From Bacillus sp. JCM 19034 (GTDB lineage Bacteria; Bacillota; Bacilli; Bacillales; Bacillaceae_D), in contig NZ_BAXR01000001.1 in the NCBI RefSeq assembly GCF_001310635.1, positions 496,001 through 560,000 of the forward strand: a stretch of 64,000 nucleotides of DNA, given 5' to 3'. The notes beneath the pieces were generated by a model. It saw nothing but the letters and a program-made list of their open reading frames with translations. It was not told the DNA's origin and ran no database searches. Every line of letters begins with the position of its first letter. Within the stretch, counting starts at the first letter, position 1. The translations under genes were made by a program, and so were the position numbers. Below, piece by piece: positions 10,945 through 20,843 of this stretch.

Positions 10945-11079
10945 TTATTGTTTCTTCTTACGCTTCTTTTTGTCTTTACCGTTTAAATCTTGAGCCTCTG
11001 TTTCTTGAGCCATCTCAACATTATTCGACTGTTGCTGTTGTTGATCTTGGTTGTTTTTATTTTTATTACGTTTTGCCAT
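10945..11079 (-). CDS. Small Lys/Gln-rich hydrophilic protein, 44 residues
   Basis: An ATG at 11079 follows the strong site AAAGGAGGG. The product starts MAKRNKNKNNQDQ, has a run of five glutamines in the middle and ends KKKRKKKQ. The charged, low-complexity, cysteine-free and tryptophan-free composition is like that of small spore or nucleic-acid-binding proteins of bacilli, but I recognise no specific family. The good ribosome site and the terminator just beyond its stop argue that it is real. Confidence 0.6.
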   Translation of the reverse strand: MAKRNKNKNNQDQQQQQSNNVEMAQETEAQDLNGKDKKKRKKKQ

Positions 11080-11497
11080 GAAAATCCCTCCTTTCGCCAA
11101 TTATTATAGACAATAACAAGAAATTCATTCTTTATATAATAAGAATCCGGCTTCAATTACCTGAAGTATAACGTTATAATGGAACCAAACAACAAGCATC
11201 TACTGTCATTACAGTTTCTCTTTCACTTTTACGAATCAGATATTATTATTGCCTTTAGCAACCGTATTATACACACTTGAAGCTTTTAATCAGCGATATC
11301 AACCAATTGATAGCTGCTTTTTTACATTTATTGACCAGGTTTATAAATCGTCATTTCATAATCGCTTTTTCATTTGCTTTTATGTACTGTTTTCCTCTTG
11401 TGCCATTGGAGGATTTTGTATTGGTCGTGTCAATCGTTATCGCTTTTTTATGTTGAAAACAAAAATGGAAAAAGGATTCATAGAGAGAAGGAACATT
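11080..11497. other. Intergenic stretch before the MFS gene, possible gene remnant
   Basis: No convincing gene. The MFS frame stays open upstream to 11249 but has no ribosome site there. From about 11318 a second frame gives a hydrophobic peptide (HFIIAFSFAFMYCFPLVPLE and more) ending near 11455, which could be a relic of a small membrane protein. I see no promoter I would defend. Confidence 0.3.
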
Positions 11498-12745
11498 ATG
11501 CAAGCAAGCGTATTAAAACAAACAAACGTACAATCAAAAAACGAAACGAAAACAATGTATCATATTTTATTGATTATCGGGTTTGTTCATTTATTGAATG
11601 ATGCCATTCAGGCACTAGTGCCAGCAATGTTTCCCATATTACAAAAATCAATGGGGTTATCTTTTACCGAGCTAGGGTTGATTGCCTTCGCCCTCAACGT
11701 AACAGCTTCTATCATCCAACCAATTATTGGAACATATACTGACCGTAAACCTTCACCATATGCCCTGCCGCTCGGGCTAACCTTTACTTTTTTTGGTGTA
11801 TTAGGATTAGCATTTGCACCAAGCTTTCTCATTGTCGTTATTTCAGTTATTCTAATCGGTGTTGGTTCAGCGACGTTCCATCCTGAAGGCTCTAGAGTGG
11901 CCTATATGGCAGCAGGAAATAAACGTGGCTTAGCACAGTCTATTTATCAAGTTGGAGGAAATGCAGGTCAGGCATTAGCTCCTTTAATTACAGCATTTAT
12001 TTTAGTACCATTAGGACAATTTGGCTCGATTTGGTTTACATTAATCGCAGCAATGGCTATCGGGTTATTACTTTATATAGCAAATTGGTATGCAAAAAGC
12101 ATTACTCTTAAAAAGAACAGCACGATTAACAAACGGACACAAACTGAATCGAAGAAGAATATCCAAGTAAAAAAAGTAGTTACATCTGCAATGATCCTTC
12201 TTTTATTCTTTGTTTTTGCACGATCGCTTTTTCACGCAGGATTAACGAATTATTATGCTTTCTATGCCATTGAACAATACGGAATTTCCATTCAACAAGC
12301 ACAAATTTATTTATTTTTATTTCTAGCTTTTGGAGCAATTGGGACGTTTGCAGGAGGGCCTTTAGCTGACCGCTTTGGCAAGAAAACAATCTTATTGTTA
12401 TCTATGCTATTATCAGCACCATTAAGTTTACTATTACCACACGTCACACCTTTGATTGCTTATCCTTTAATTGCATTACTAGGTTTTACCATTTTATCTA
12501 GCTTTTCTGTAGCTGTAGTGTACGGACAGGAATTAATCCCTGGAAAAATTGGTCTCATTTCAGGTCTAATAGTTGGTTTAGCATTTGGCATGGGTGCAAT
12601 AGGCTCAATTGTTTTAGGGATGCTAGCTGACATTATTGGGTTGGAAAAAACAATTCTTCTCACCGTTTCAATACCTCTGTTGGGTTTATGTTCCATTTTC
12701 CTACCCTCAGACAAGTGGATCAAAGAGAATACGTATAGTTCTTAA
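11498..12745 (+). CDS. MFS exporter, fosmidomycin-resistance (Fsr) family
   Basis: 415 residues, 12 predicted helices. HLLNDAIQALVPAMFPILQ near the N-terminus and GSATFHPEGSRVAYMAAG are signatures of the Fsr subfamily, and GGPLADRFGKKTILLLS is the MFS loop motif of the second half. I chose ATG 11498, preceded by AGAGAAGGAA; an upstream in-frame extension lacks a ribosome site and family similarity. Family members expel fosmidomycin and some lipophilic compounds; the physiological substrate is unknown. It is a single-gene unit closed by a long perfect hairpin. Confidence 0.88.
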   Translation: MQASVLKQTNVQSKNETKTMYHILLIIGFVHLLNDAIQALVPAMFPILQKSMGLSFTELGLIAFALNVTASIIQPIIGTYTDRKPSPYALPLGLTFTFFGVLGLAFAPSFLIVVISVILIGVGSATFHPEGSRVAYMAAGNKRGLAQSIYQVGGNAGQALAPLITAFILVPLGQFGSIWFTLIAAMAIGLLLYIANWYAKSITLKKNSTINKRTQTESKKNIQVKKVVTSAMILLLFFVFARSLFHAGLTNYYAFYAIEQYGISIQQAQIYLFLFLAFGAIGTFAGGPLADRFGKKTILLLSMLLSAPLSLLLPHVTPLIAYPLIALLGFTILSSFSVAVVYGQELIPGKIGLISGLIVGLAFGMGAIGSIVLGMLADIIGLEKTILLTVSIPLLGLCSIFLPSDKWIKENTYSS

Positions 12746-12755
12746 AGCTCATATA

Positions 12756-12799
12756 AATAGGCCTAATGAAAAGGTTGTCTCCTTTTCATTAGGCCTATT
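12756..12799. terminator. Perfect 19-bp hairpin terminator
   Basis: Positions 12756-12774 and 12781-12799 are perfect inverse complements with a six-base loop. The element lies between the convergent MFS gene and ypcP and can stop transcription from both sides. Confidence 0.85.
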
Positions 12800-12824
12800 C
12801 TTGTAATATATACAACTTTGACTG

Positions 12825-13691
12825 TTAACTTATAATTTTATCTAAGCCTTTAAACTCAAGATTTTCAAACATTTCTAATGCTTTTGACTTCTTTATTTTT
12901 AACTCAGATTGTTGCAATTCATAATTTATCGGTACGTTACTATCGATTTTTGCTAATCTTTTTGCAATATCTAAATTTTCTAAGTCTGTTTCTATCTTAT
13001 TTCTTTGAGAATTTGTTAATTTATCCAAATTCTCTAATAATCCATCGATTGAATTAAATTCTTTAATTAATTTGATTGCAGTCTTTTCTCCTATTCCCTT
13101 TACTCCTGGATAATTATCAGATGAATCACCCATTAGTGCTTTTACATCGCTAAATTGATTCGGTACTATACCATATTCTTGAACAAATTTATCAAATGTA
13201 AATACATCATAATTTCCAATACCCTTTTTCATTATAGCTACAGAGGTGTGATCATTAATTAATTGCAATAAATCTTTATCACCTGTAACTACAGTAATTT
13301 TCGTATCCTTACTAATTTCATCTACGATCGTGCCTATGCAATCGTCAGCCTCGTATCCTTTTATACCAACATTAGGGATATCTAGTGCAGAAATAAGTTC
13401 TTTTGCTAAACTGAATTGGGGTAATAGTTCTAATGGAGCCTCACCGCGATTTGCCTTGTATTCAGGATATATTTTCGATCTATGGGTTTGTCCCTCCATA
13501 TCCCAACAACAAATAATATGGGTAGGGTTAAAGTGCTCCTTTGCAGCAAATAAATGCTTAACAAGTCCAAAGAGTGCATTAGTCGGAATACCTTTACTAT
13601 TTATCATAAAATAATTGTTCACAGCAGTTGCGTAAAAAGAGCGAAATAAAAGTGCCATGCCATCTACTATCATCAAATGTTGATTTGTCAA
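12825..13691 (-). CDS. ypcP: 5'-3' exonuclease, YpcP (stand-alone Pol I-type flap nuclease)
   Basis: A single 5'-nuclease domain homologous to the N-terminus of DNA polymerase I, without a polymerase part. Metal-binding acidic motifs are seen as LMIVDGMALLFRSFYA, YEADDCIGTI, VVTGDKDLLQLI and MGDSSDNYPGVKGIGEKTA, the last being the helix-hairpin-helix. 288 residues, the usual YpcP length. The start is TTG 13691 after AGGGGAG; an ATG seven codons upstream has no ribosome site. It would act in Okazaki RNA-primer removal and repair, alongside PolA. Confidence 0.92.
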   Translation of the reverse strand: MTNQHLMIVDGMALLFRSFYATAVNNYFMINSKGIPTNALFGLVKHLFAAKEHFNPTHIICCWDMEGQTHRSKIYPEYKANRGEAPLELLPQFSLAKELISALDIPNVGIKGYEADDCIGTIVDEISKDTKITVVTGDKDLLQLINDHTSVAIMKKGIGNYDVFTFDKFVQEYGIVPNQFSDVKALMGDSSDNYPGVKGIGEKTAIKLIKEFNSIDGLLENLDKLTNSQRNKIETDLENLDIAKRLAKIDSNVPINYELQQSELKIKKSKALEMFENLEFKGLDKIIS

Positions 13692-13834
13692 TATTTTAAC
13701 TCCCCTTTTCAAAATTTTATTATTCTAGTAAGCAAATAAGTTTTATTATACTACATGGGCAATCAATATGTGACCTCTAAATCTTGTTAATATGTTATAT
13801 CCCCTTCCATGTATGAATACTATGACATAAATTG

Positions 13835-13867
13835 AAAAGCACCTTCTATTAATTTGAAGGTGCTTTT
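13835..13867 (-). terminator. Intrinsic terminator after the catalase gene
   Basis: AAAAGCACCTTC (13835-13846) pairs perfectly with GAAGGTGCTTTT (13856-13867). It lies about 40 bases beyond the catalase stop on the minus strand. Confidence 0.85.
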
Positions 13868-13906
13868 GTCTTACATAAACATGGCCAAAATTTTATTATT
13901 TCATCA

Positions 13907-15549
13907 TTAATAAGGATCTGCTTCGTGGCTTTTCTTTATTGCGTCTTTTGTCGCTTCGTTTTCGCCTAACGAACCTTGTCCAAATTTCGTATGACCTGCA
14001 TCACGACCAGGTACAAGGTTTTCTTTGTCCATTTTTTCTAATTCTTTCATTTTCTTCTCAATACCTTCCTTCACACGACGACCGTAATCCTCATCGGCAT
14101 ATGAGAAGTGTTCAATCATTGCATCTTGGATTCGTTTATCACAAACCGCAAGTGCTTCAGATAAATTTTTAATTAATTCGTCTCGCTCCCAATCCTTGAA
14201 ACTACGGTATGTATGACCCGCTTGCCCATAGTTGTTCGGCCTGTCAATTGGTGCACTCATCGCAGCTTCATTATATGTTGGTTGATGTGGGCACGTCCTT
14301 CTCTATTTGCTTCTTCAAGACCACCGAGCATGGATGGTTCATAGTTAATATGTGGGTTATCTCCCGATTCTTTTGCATCTCGATAATCCATTTGTCCACG
14401 GTGTTGATTCGTGCGAACAGGTGCTTTTGGTGCGTTCACAGGCAGTTGCAAATAGTTCGCACCAACACGATAGCGCTGCGTATCGGAATAAGAAAAAGTA
14501 CGACCTTGCAACATCTTATCATCTGAAAAATCCATTCCATCAACAAGAACCCCTGTCCCGAAAGCTGCTTGTTCAATCTCTGCATGGAAATCCTTTGGAT
14601 TGCGATTTAAGACCATACGCCCAACTGGCAACCAAGGAAATTTATCTTCGGGCCAAAGCTTTGTATCATCCAATGGATCAAAATCAAGTTCAGGATGGTA
14701 ATCATCCTCCATTATTTGGACAAACAGTTCCCACTCTGGATAATCTCCATTCTCAATTGCCTCATATAAATCTTGTGTCGCATGACCAACGTTTTTTGCC
14801 TGAATCGCTTCAGCCTCTTCTTGTGTTAAATTACGGATTCCTTGCTTCGGCTCCCAATGATATTTCACCAATACAGCCTCACCTTTGTCATTTACCCACT
14901 TATACGTATTTACCCCAGAACCTTGCATATGGCGATATGTGGCTGGAATCCCCCAAGGAGAAAACAGGAATGTAATCATATGAGTTGCCTCAGGTGTACG
15001 GGAAACAAAGTCAAACATTCGCTGAGGATTGGGCACATTTGAAGCGGGATCAGCTTTAAATGCGTGTATCATATCAGGAAATTTCATCGCATCGCGAATA
15101 AAGAAAATTTTAAGGTTATTCCCAACCAAATCCCAGTTCCCATCCTCCGTATACATTTTTACAGCAAAGCCGCGTGGGTCTCTTGCTGTTTCCGGCGAAT
15201 CCTTCGCACCCGCTACAGTTGAAAAACGGACCATTAATGGCGTTTGCTTCCCCGCACCTTGAAATACCTTTGCACGGGTATACTTCTCTACTGGTTCATT
15301 TCCAACTTTACCATACGTTTCGAAATAGCCAAATGCACCAGTTCCACGAGCGTGAACAACTCGCTCTGGCACTTCTTCACGATCAAAATGAGATATCTTT
15401 TCAATAAAATGATAATTTTCCAGTGTAGCTGGTCCACGGTTCCCTATTGTTCGAATGTTCTGGTTATCCGATACTGGATGACCCTGACGCGTTGTTAGCG
15501 TTTCACGATCCACATCTTTCTCATTGGATTTACCACTGTTAACTGACAA
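13907..15549 (-). CDS. Monofunctional heme catalase, frameshifted
   Basis: Decomposes hydrogen peroxide. The distal histidine lies in [15 protein letters not shown], the heme pocket block is [20 protein letters not shown], and the proximal tyrosine is in [15 protein letters not shown] (RX3Y). Start is TTG 15549 after AAGGAGGG with good spacing. One base is missing at plus-strand GG 14280-14281; the restored frame reads [19 protein letters not shown] and totals about 547 residues. The C-terminal tail is longer than in minimal clade-3 enzymes. It is a single-gene unit. Which B. subtilis catalase (KatA, KatX or KatE) it corresponds to is not clear to me. Confidence 0.95.
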
Positions 15550-15711
15550 AAACGATCCCTCCTTAAATTAGGTTCACTAATTATTTTCCCTCATCTGGAA
15601 AATTTATACGTATACAATCGTTATTCGATCATTTAACATTCATCATACGATAAACGTGTTGAACCTACTGGCTATTTAATCGGCAAGGATCATTTATTTA
15701 TTATCATAAGA

Positions 15712-15752
15712 AAATAATGCTCTAAGGATTTGTCCTCCTTAGAGCATTATTT
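15712..15752 (-). terminator. Intrinsic terminator after zwf
   Basis: Positions 15712-15728 and 15736-15752 form a perfect 17-bp stem with a seven-base loop, starting five bases beyond the zwf stop, with a T-rich tail on the minus strand. Confidence 0.85.
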
Positions 15753-15757
15753 ACACA

Positions 15758-17237
15758 TTAGTCTATATCATCAATGACTGGCCACCATTTAAAGCCATCT
15801 TTCGCTAATAAATCGTCAGATGCTTGTGGACCCATCGTACCAGATTCATAAATCGCTAAGTCACTATGACCATGTGACCATGCCTTTGATATTGTATCGA
15901 TATATGTCCAAGATAGGTCAACTTCATCCCAATGAGCAAAATTCGTAGCATCGCCTAGCATACAATCATAAATTAACCGTTCATATGCTTCTGGTGTATT
16001 AGCTGATGCATCACTATCATTACTATAAGTTAGCTCAACAGGAATCGATTTACCTGAGCTACCGACTTTCTTACCATTTAAATGTAACGTAATACCTTCA
16101 TCAGGCTGTATATTAATTTCAAGTAAATTCGTTTTCAATTCATCATTTTCACTATAATATAGCTTCATTGGGCGATTTTTAAATTCGATAACAATTTTCG
16201 TGGATTTCGCCTTCATCCGTTTACCGGTACGAATGTAAAATGGTACTCCGGCCCAACGGTGATTATCAATTAATAACTTGGCAGCCACAAATGTTTCAGT
16301 GTTTGATTCAGGATCAACGTTCTTTTCACTGCGATAACCTGTAACCTCTTGACCGTTAATTCGGCCTGGACCATATTGACCACGGACAATATGCTCCTGA
16401 ATTTGATCAGCAGACAGCTTACGTAGTGCCCGAAATACTTTGATCTTTTCACTACGAATCTCGTTCGTTGTTAAACGATTGGTGGTCCATCGCTAATAAT
16501 GATACCATTTGCAGCATATGATTTTGAACCATATCACGCAATGCACCAGAATGCTCATAATATCCGCCACGATCTTCAACACCAAGAACCTCACTAGATG
16601 TTACTTGAACATTCGATATGTACTGATTGTTCCATAATGGTTCAAAGATGGCATTGGCAAATCGTATAACTTCAATATTTTGTACCATCTCTTTTCCTAA
16701 ATAATGATCAATACGGTAAATTTCATTTTCAGAAAAAGCTTCTCTAATTTGTTTATTTAATTTTTGAGCTGAAGGTAGATCATGTCCGAATGGTTTTTCA
16801 ATCATTAATCTTGTCCAGCCATTCGTCTCTGTTACTTTCTCCTGTTTTAAATTTACAGCAATCGTACCGAAATATTGTGGTGACATCGCCATGTAGAATA
16901 TGCGATTACCTGGAATATGATATTTTTCTTCTAATTTTGTTAGCATATCGTCTAACTTTTTGTAGGACTCATTATTCGTTACGTCAAACGCTAAGTAATA
17001 AAAATGAGTACAAAACTCCTCAACGAGATTCGGATCCTCATTTTTTAGTGATTCAGTAATCACCTCTCGTAACGTTTCATCAGACCACTCACGTCTAGCC
17101 ACTCCTACTACTGCAAATTCATTTGAAATTTTACCTGCTTTGAACAGTCTGAATATAGACGGAAAAAGCTTTCTTTTCGCTAAATCTCCTGTCGCTCCAA
17201 AAATAACCATTGTCGTTTTAGGGTAATTTGATTCCAT
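15758..17237 (-). CDS. zwf: Glucose-6-phosphate 1-dehydrogenase, frameshifted
   Basis: First enzyme of the oxidative pentose phosphate pathway, supplying NADPH. The N-terminal nucleotide-binding motif FGATGDLAKRKLFPS and the substrate-binding signature RIDHYLGKEMVQN are present; the C-terminal half carries WAGVPFYIRTGKRM. ATG 17237 is the start. The frame changes once, near 16478-16490, just after LLAMD; the second frame reads NRLTTNEIRSEKIKVFRALR, so the shift is +1 or -2 (two short homopolymers, CC and AA, sit there). Total about 493 residues, normal for Zwf. No 6-phosphogluconolactonase or gnd gene is adjacent. Confidence 0.95.
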
Positions 17238-17512
17238 TGTTTTGCCTCTCTTTACTCTTTAGGACTCTTAATTTATCTGTATCTAAATGTATCGTACTTT
17301 ACTAACAAAAATCAACTATTCTGTTTTTTCATTTTCTAAACCATATCCAAACAAATCATTTGATCATATTTATACGTTCATTCCTCAACTCCTCATACGA
17401 ATACTTTTACCTATAAACATGATGTGTTTTTATAACAAAAAATTAATTATTATTCAAAAAATAATAAACCGATAATTGTAAATAGTCAATAGATTTCTGA
17501 AAATTTATACAT

Positions 17513-18205
17513 TTATTCTTTCCAACAACGGAAAACTGAACTGACCATTCGATGTTTAAACTCCTTTAATAATTGAATGTGCTCATTTAGACATTCCCAT
17601 GTTTCCTGATCAATTTCATCTGTTATTAAAAATGAACTATCGTCTTCTTCAATTGGACCAAGCTTAACTTCCTCAATTTGTACAAAACCTGCATTTAAAA
17701 GGATATCAGTCCACTCATGCTTTTGGTTAAACTGTTTAAACCCGTAAAATTGTTGTAAACGCCTATATTCATTATTTGTAAGTGAGTCAGTGAGAGTCAT
17801 TTCATGAAGCAATAGTCTTCCTCCATTTTTTAATACGCGAAAGCATTCGCGAATTGCTTCATTACTAGCAAATGCTAACACCGATTCAGCTAAAATGAAA
17901 TCAAACGTTTGATTAGAAAATGGTAAAGATTCAACTGAACTATGAATGGCCATAATCGGTTCCTTTAATTGTCGAAAACGTGCTTGGGCCTTTTGAATCA
18001 TCTCCTTATCCTGATCAATAACAGTTAAATGACACGAGGTCAATCCATACAATAATGAAGCACTTGATCCGATTCCACATCCAACCTCTAGAACGATATC
18101 GTCATTCGAGATTTCTTCATTTTCAATAAGTTTCTTTGTTAATCGAAGCCCACCGGGATGAGCACTATTGACCGAAAGTTCTTTTAATAATTGTATATAA
18201 TTCAC
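17513..18205 (-). CDS. Class I SAM-dependent methyltransferase
   Basis: 230 residues with a methyltransferase fold: motif I is VLEVGCGIGSSASLLYG (about 40-56), followed by the acidic LTVIDQDKEMI and the FDFILAESVLAF strand. The start is GTG 18205 behind GAGGAG. The region after residue 140 is family-variable and gives no substrate clue. It looks like ubiE/SmtA-type small-molecule methyltransferases. Monocistronic; the 275 bases between it and zwf are AT-rich without a gene. Confidence 0.85.
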   Translation of the reverse strand: MNYIQLLKELSVNSAHPGGLRLTKKLIENEEISNDDIVLEVGCGIGSSASLLYGLTSCHLTVIDQDKEMIQKAQARFRQLKEPIMAIHSSVESLPFSNQTFDFILAESVLAFASNEAIRECFRVLKNGGRLLLHEMTLTDSLTNNEYRRLQQFYGFKQFNQKHEWTDILLNAGFVQIEEVKLGPIEEDDSSFLITDEIDQETWECLNEHIQLLKEFKHRMVSSVFRCWKE

Positions 18206-18338
18206 TATTCTCCTCGTTCCTTTCCTACTATATCTAAAGGCTATCGTACAAATCCACTAATCCGTAGGCTTACTCACAAGCAATTATAAATTAGTTAAAT
18301 AAGATAAATGGAGACAGCTAATAGGGAGGGAAATGTCT

Positions 18339-18569
18339 ATGTCTTACTATGATATTTGTTGCAGATATAAAGGAGAGCGAGTTTGTATAACCGATAAAAG
18401 TGGAAGAAAGCATGTTGGCACGATTACTCATATCACTCCAACACATGTATATATTAAACCTGATCAGGACGATTATTGTGGTTATAGTTATGGTTTCTTC
18501 GGTTTTGGATATCCAATAGCACTAGGCTTTATTGCAGGTCTAGCGTTAGCACCCTTATTTTTCTGGTAG
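18339..18569 (+). CDS. Small Cys/Gly/Tyr-containing protein with a C-terminal hydrophobic segment
   Basis: 76 residues from ATG 18339 (GGGAGG nine bases upstream; the ATG two codons earlier is too close). The N-terminal half reads YYDICCRYKGERVCITDKSG and resembles a small beta-barrel; the C-terminus is a glycine-rich hydrophobic segment (YPIALGFIAGLALAPLFFW). It resembles small inner spore coat or membrane proteins of bacilli but I cannot name it. It is followed at once by a strong terminator. Confidence 0.6.
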   Translation: MSYYDICCRYKGERVCITDKSGRKHVGTITHITPTHVYIKPDQDDYCGYSYGFFGFGYPIALGFIAGLALAPLFFW

Positions 18570-18583
18570 AGTGAGGATATAGA

Positions 18584-18618
18584 GTTTATGCCGTTACTAC
18601 AATAATAACGGCATAAAC
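18584..18618 (+). terminator. Intrinsic terminator
   Basis: GTTTATGCCGTTA (18584-18596) pairs perfectly with TAACGGCATAAAC (18606-18618), 15 bases after the small upstream gene. It may also serve the convergent YjcZ-like gene. Confidence 0.8.
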
Positions 18619-18682
18619 ATACATAGATGATGGCAATCCCATTAAATGAATAATGGATCATCCATTGCCACCACTCTACTCA

Positions 18683-18817
18683 TTAATATCCATAGCCACT
18701 ATATCCATATGATGGTGCACTGTAACCTGTTCCTAACCAACTAGCTCCTACAATTACTAGCAAAATAAATAATACGACGACCAATGAGAAACCTCCACCA
18801 TATCCAGCAGTACTCAT
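18683..18817 (-). CDS. YjcZ-family sporulation protein, 44 residues
   Basis: The peptide begins MSTAGYGGGFSLVVVLFILL and ends with a Tyr/Gly/Ser-rich tail (YGYSGYGY). A short glycine-rich head followed by a single hydrophobic helix is the hallmark of the YjcZ family of sporulation-associated membrane peptides. The ATG at 18817 has AAGGGGTGTTG upstream. Confidence 0.85.
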   Translation of the reverse strand: MSTAGYGGGFSLVVVLFILLVIVGASWLGTGYSAPSYGYSGYGY

Positions 18818-18922
18818 TTAACAACACCCCTTATCAAAATGTTGAAGCATGATTGCTTCACAGTGATTAACGTATGTTTAACTAATTAAAAATGATTGGG
18901 CGGATGGGTTGTTAAACGAAAA

Positions 18923-18963
18923 GGAGATTTCAAATGGGTCGTACGTCCACGTGAGAAATCTCC
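18923..18963 (-). terminator. Intrinsic terminator after the LysM-CAP gene
   Basis: GGAGATTTC (18923-18931) pairs with GAAATCTCC (18955-18963). It lies 11 bases beyond the minus-strand stop at 18975; the loop is long (23 bases) and the T-run is weak. Confidence 0.5.
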
Positions 18964-18974
18964 TACTTCCTTAT

Positions 18975-19594
18975 TTACCTTGTTTGTATAAACATTTGTA
19001 CCCATGCACTATGGTAAAAGCCAACACCAATAGCGTCATATTCTGGCTTTAAAATATTTTGACGATGCCTGGTGAATTCATCCAGTCTTGCATGACTTGT
19101 TCAGGTGTTGTTTGTCCTTTTGCAATATTTTCTCCTGCCGTACGGTACTGAATCCCAAATGTACGCATCATATCAAATGGGGAACCATAGTTTGGACTCG
19201 TATGTGAGAAATAGTTTGAGTGAATTAAATCTTCGGCTTTCTTATGGGCAACATGCTTTAAGTCTTGCCGATGCTGCAACGCTCCTAACCCTGCTTTTGC
19301 TCTTTCCTGATTGACAAGCTCTACTACACGATCTTCAAATGTACTGTGATGCTGTGCTTCAGGCTTTAAGCGAATGACTTCTCCAACGTGCATATTACGT
19401 GGTTCTACATCAGGATTTAATCGCATTAATTCACGATAGTCTAAACCATACCGCTTGGCAATAAACCAAAACGTATCACCACTTGAAACCTTATAATGGG
19501 AAAATGGCGGTTGTGTCGTTTCGGCACTTGCAAAACCTGGTAACAATATACATACAATCATGGCAATCAACAAACTAATTTGCAATTTTTTCAT
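18975..19594 (-). CDS. Secreted LysM-CAP/SCP domain protein (YkwD-like), frameshifted
   Basis: A signal peptide (LLIAMIVCILLPGFASA) is followed by one LysM repeat (YKVSSGDTFWFIAKRYG) and a CAP domain (LVNQERAKAGLGALQ, HTSPNYGSPFDMM, GENIAKG). These proteins are cell-wall or spore associated in bacilli. ATG 19594 follows GGAGG. One base is missing at plus-strand CC 19068-19069; the restored C-terminus reads SPGHRQNILKPEYDAIGVGF, the last conserved CAP block, and ends at 18975. About 206 residues, somewhat shorter than B. subtilis YkwD. The biochemical activity of bacterial CAP domains is not settled. Confidence 0.87.
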
Positions 19595-19755
19595 TTTCAA
19601 GACCTCCGTTATGAAGTAATATCACTATTAGTTTGTCTAGCGGTCATTTTTCAATACACGAATAACAAAGAAACTGCTTTTTTTTACATATTTAGTGAAT
19701 AACTTATATCGAGCATGTCTCATCCTTCCTACTGTAATCTCTTTATTAGAAAAAA

Positions 19756-19781
19756 GGCTAAAAGGAATTCTCCTTTTAGCC
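19756..19781 (-). terminator. Intrinsic terminator after the aldo/keto reductase gene
   Basis: GGCTAAAAGGA (19756-19766) and TCCTTTTAGCC (19771-19781) form a perfect 11-bp stem with a four-base loop, followed by T5 on the minus strand. Confidence 0.88.
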
Positions 19782-19796
19782 CTAAACGCTACCTTT

Positions 19797-20782
19797 TTAG
19801 TAAACACCTCTGATAAATGAATGAACCTCTTTCTCATAAAACGAACGTAATTTTTCTTTCTCTTGATTACTAAAAGGCTCAACATTAATTGAATGTAAAT
19901 TATCTTCAACTTGCTGCACCGTTTTGAAACCTGGTATAGCACTTGTTACACCTTCTTGATCTAGAATCCAACGTAATGCCGCTTGTGCTAATGTCCCACG
20001 ATTCTCTTGTATCCATTTTACTTCCTCACTTAATTCCACCCCTTTTTCAAAAGGCAGTCCCGAAAACGTTTCACCAACATTAAAGGCAGCACCGTTACGA
20101 TTAAAGGAGCGATGATCATCATTTCAAACGATGTATTTTTAGAAAATTTACCAGTCAAAAGACCACTAGCTAACGGAACTCTTGCTAGAATGCCTACTTT
20201 CTTATCAATTGCTTTAGGCAATAATTCTTTTAGTGGCTTTTGACGTAAGACATTAAAGATTATTTGTAGTGCTCGAACATTTGGATTGTTTTCTATGACG
20301 AATAAACCTTCATCCATTGATTCAACGCTTACACCGTAATAACGAATTTTACCTTCTTGTTGTAGTTGATCGAGTACATGAAAGACACTACCTTCTTTAA
20401 TGATCTCAAATGGTGGACAATGAATTTGAAATAAGTCAATTCTATCTCGTCCTAATCGCCTCAGGCTAGCTTCACAGTAGGCACGAACTTGCTCTTTCGA
20501 ATATGTATGTAAATCATGAATATCACCTGCTCGGCAAAATTTTGTTGCAATATAAATCTTATCTTCTTTTCCTTTTGTTGCTTTTGCGAGTAACTCCTCA
20601 CTATGGCCATCTCCATAAACATCGGCAGTATCAAAAAAGTTAACACCTAATTCCATTGCCCGTTCTAAGCCTCGCAAAGCCTCTTTGTCATCTGATTTTC
20701 CCCAAGAACCACCAATTGCCCACGTACCAAAGCTTAATTCACTAATGTGTAAGTCTGTATTTCCTAATTGATTATATTTCAT
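19797..20782 (-). CDS. Aldo/keto reductase, frameshifted
   Basis: NAD(P)H-dependent TIM-barrel oxidoreductase. Catalytic region motifs: FDTADVYGDGHSEELL (Asp and Tyr of the tetrad), IYIATKF (Lys) and DLFQIHCPP (His). One base is missing near 20116-20122 (ATGATGATC, expected ATGGATGATC); the restored frame continues RSFNRNGAAFNVGETFSGL and ends with the cofactor-binding GTLAQAALRWILDQEGV ... SAIPGFKTVQQVEDN. Total about 328 residues. It resembles IolS/YhdN-type general aldehyde reductases. Substrate unknown; single-gene unit. Confidence 0.9.
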
Positions 20783-20843
20783 GATCGGTCTTCTCCTAAC
20801 TCTCTAAGATATCGCTTTCTCCATTGCTATTACTATACATGAC

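Noticed and set aside
11249-11497. N-terminal extension of the MFS transporter
   Set aside because: No ribosome site, no similarity to the Fsr family, and ATG 11498 has a plausible site.
14352-15498. Several long plus-strand open frames opposite the catalase gene
   Set aside because: Antisense shadows of a strongly conserved gene; no start signals.
19637-19942. 101-codon minus-strand frame downstream of the aldo/keto reductase
   Set aside because: It is an alternative frame of the reductase's own C-terminal part and runs through its terminator.
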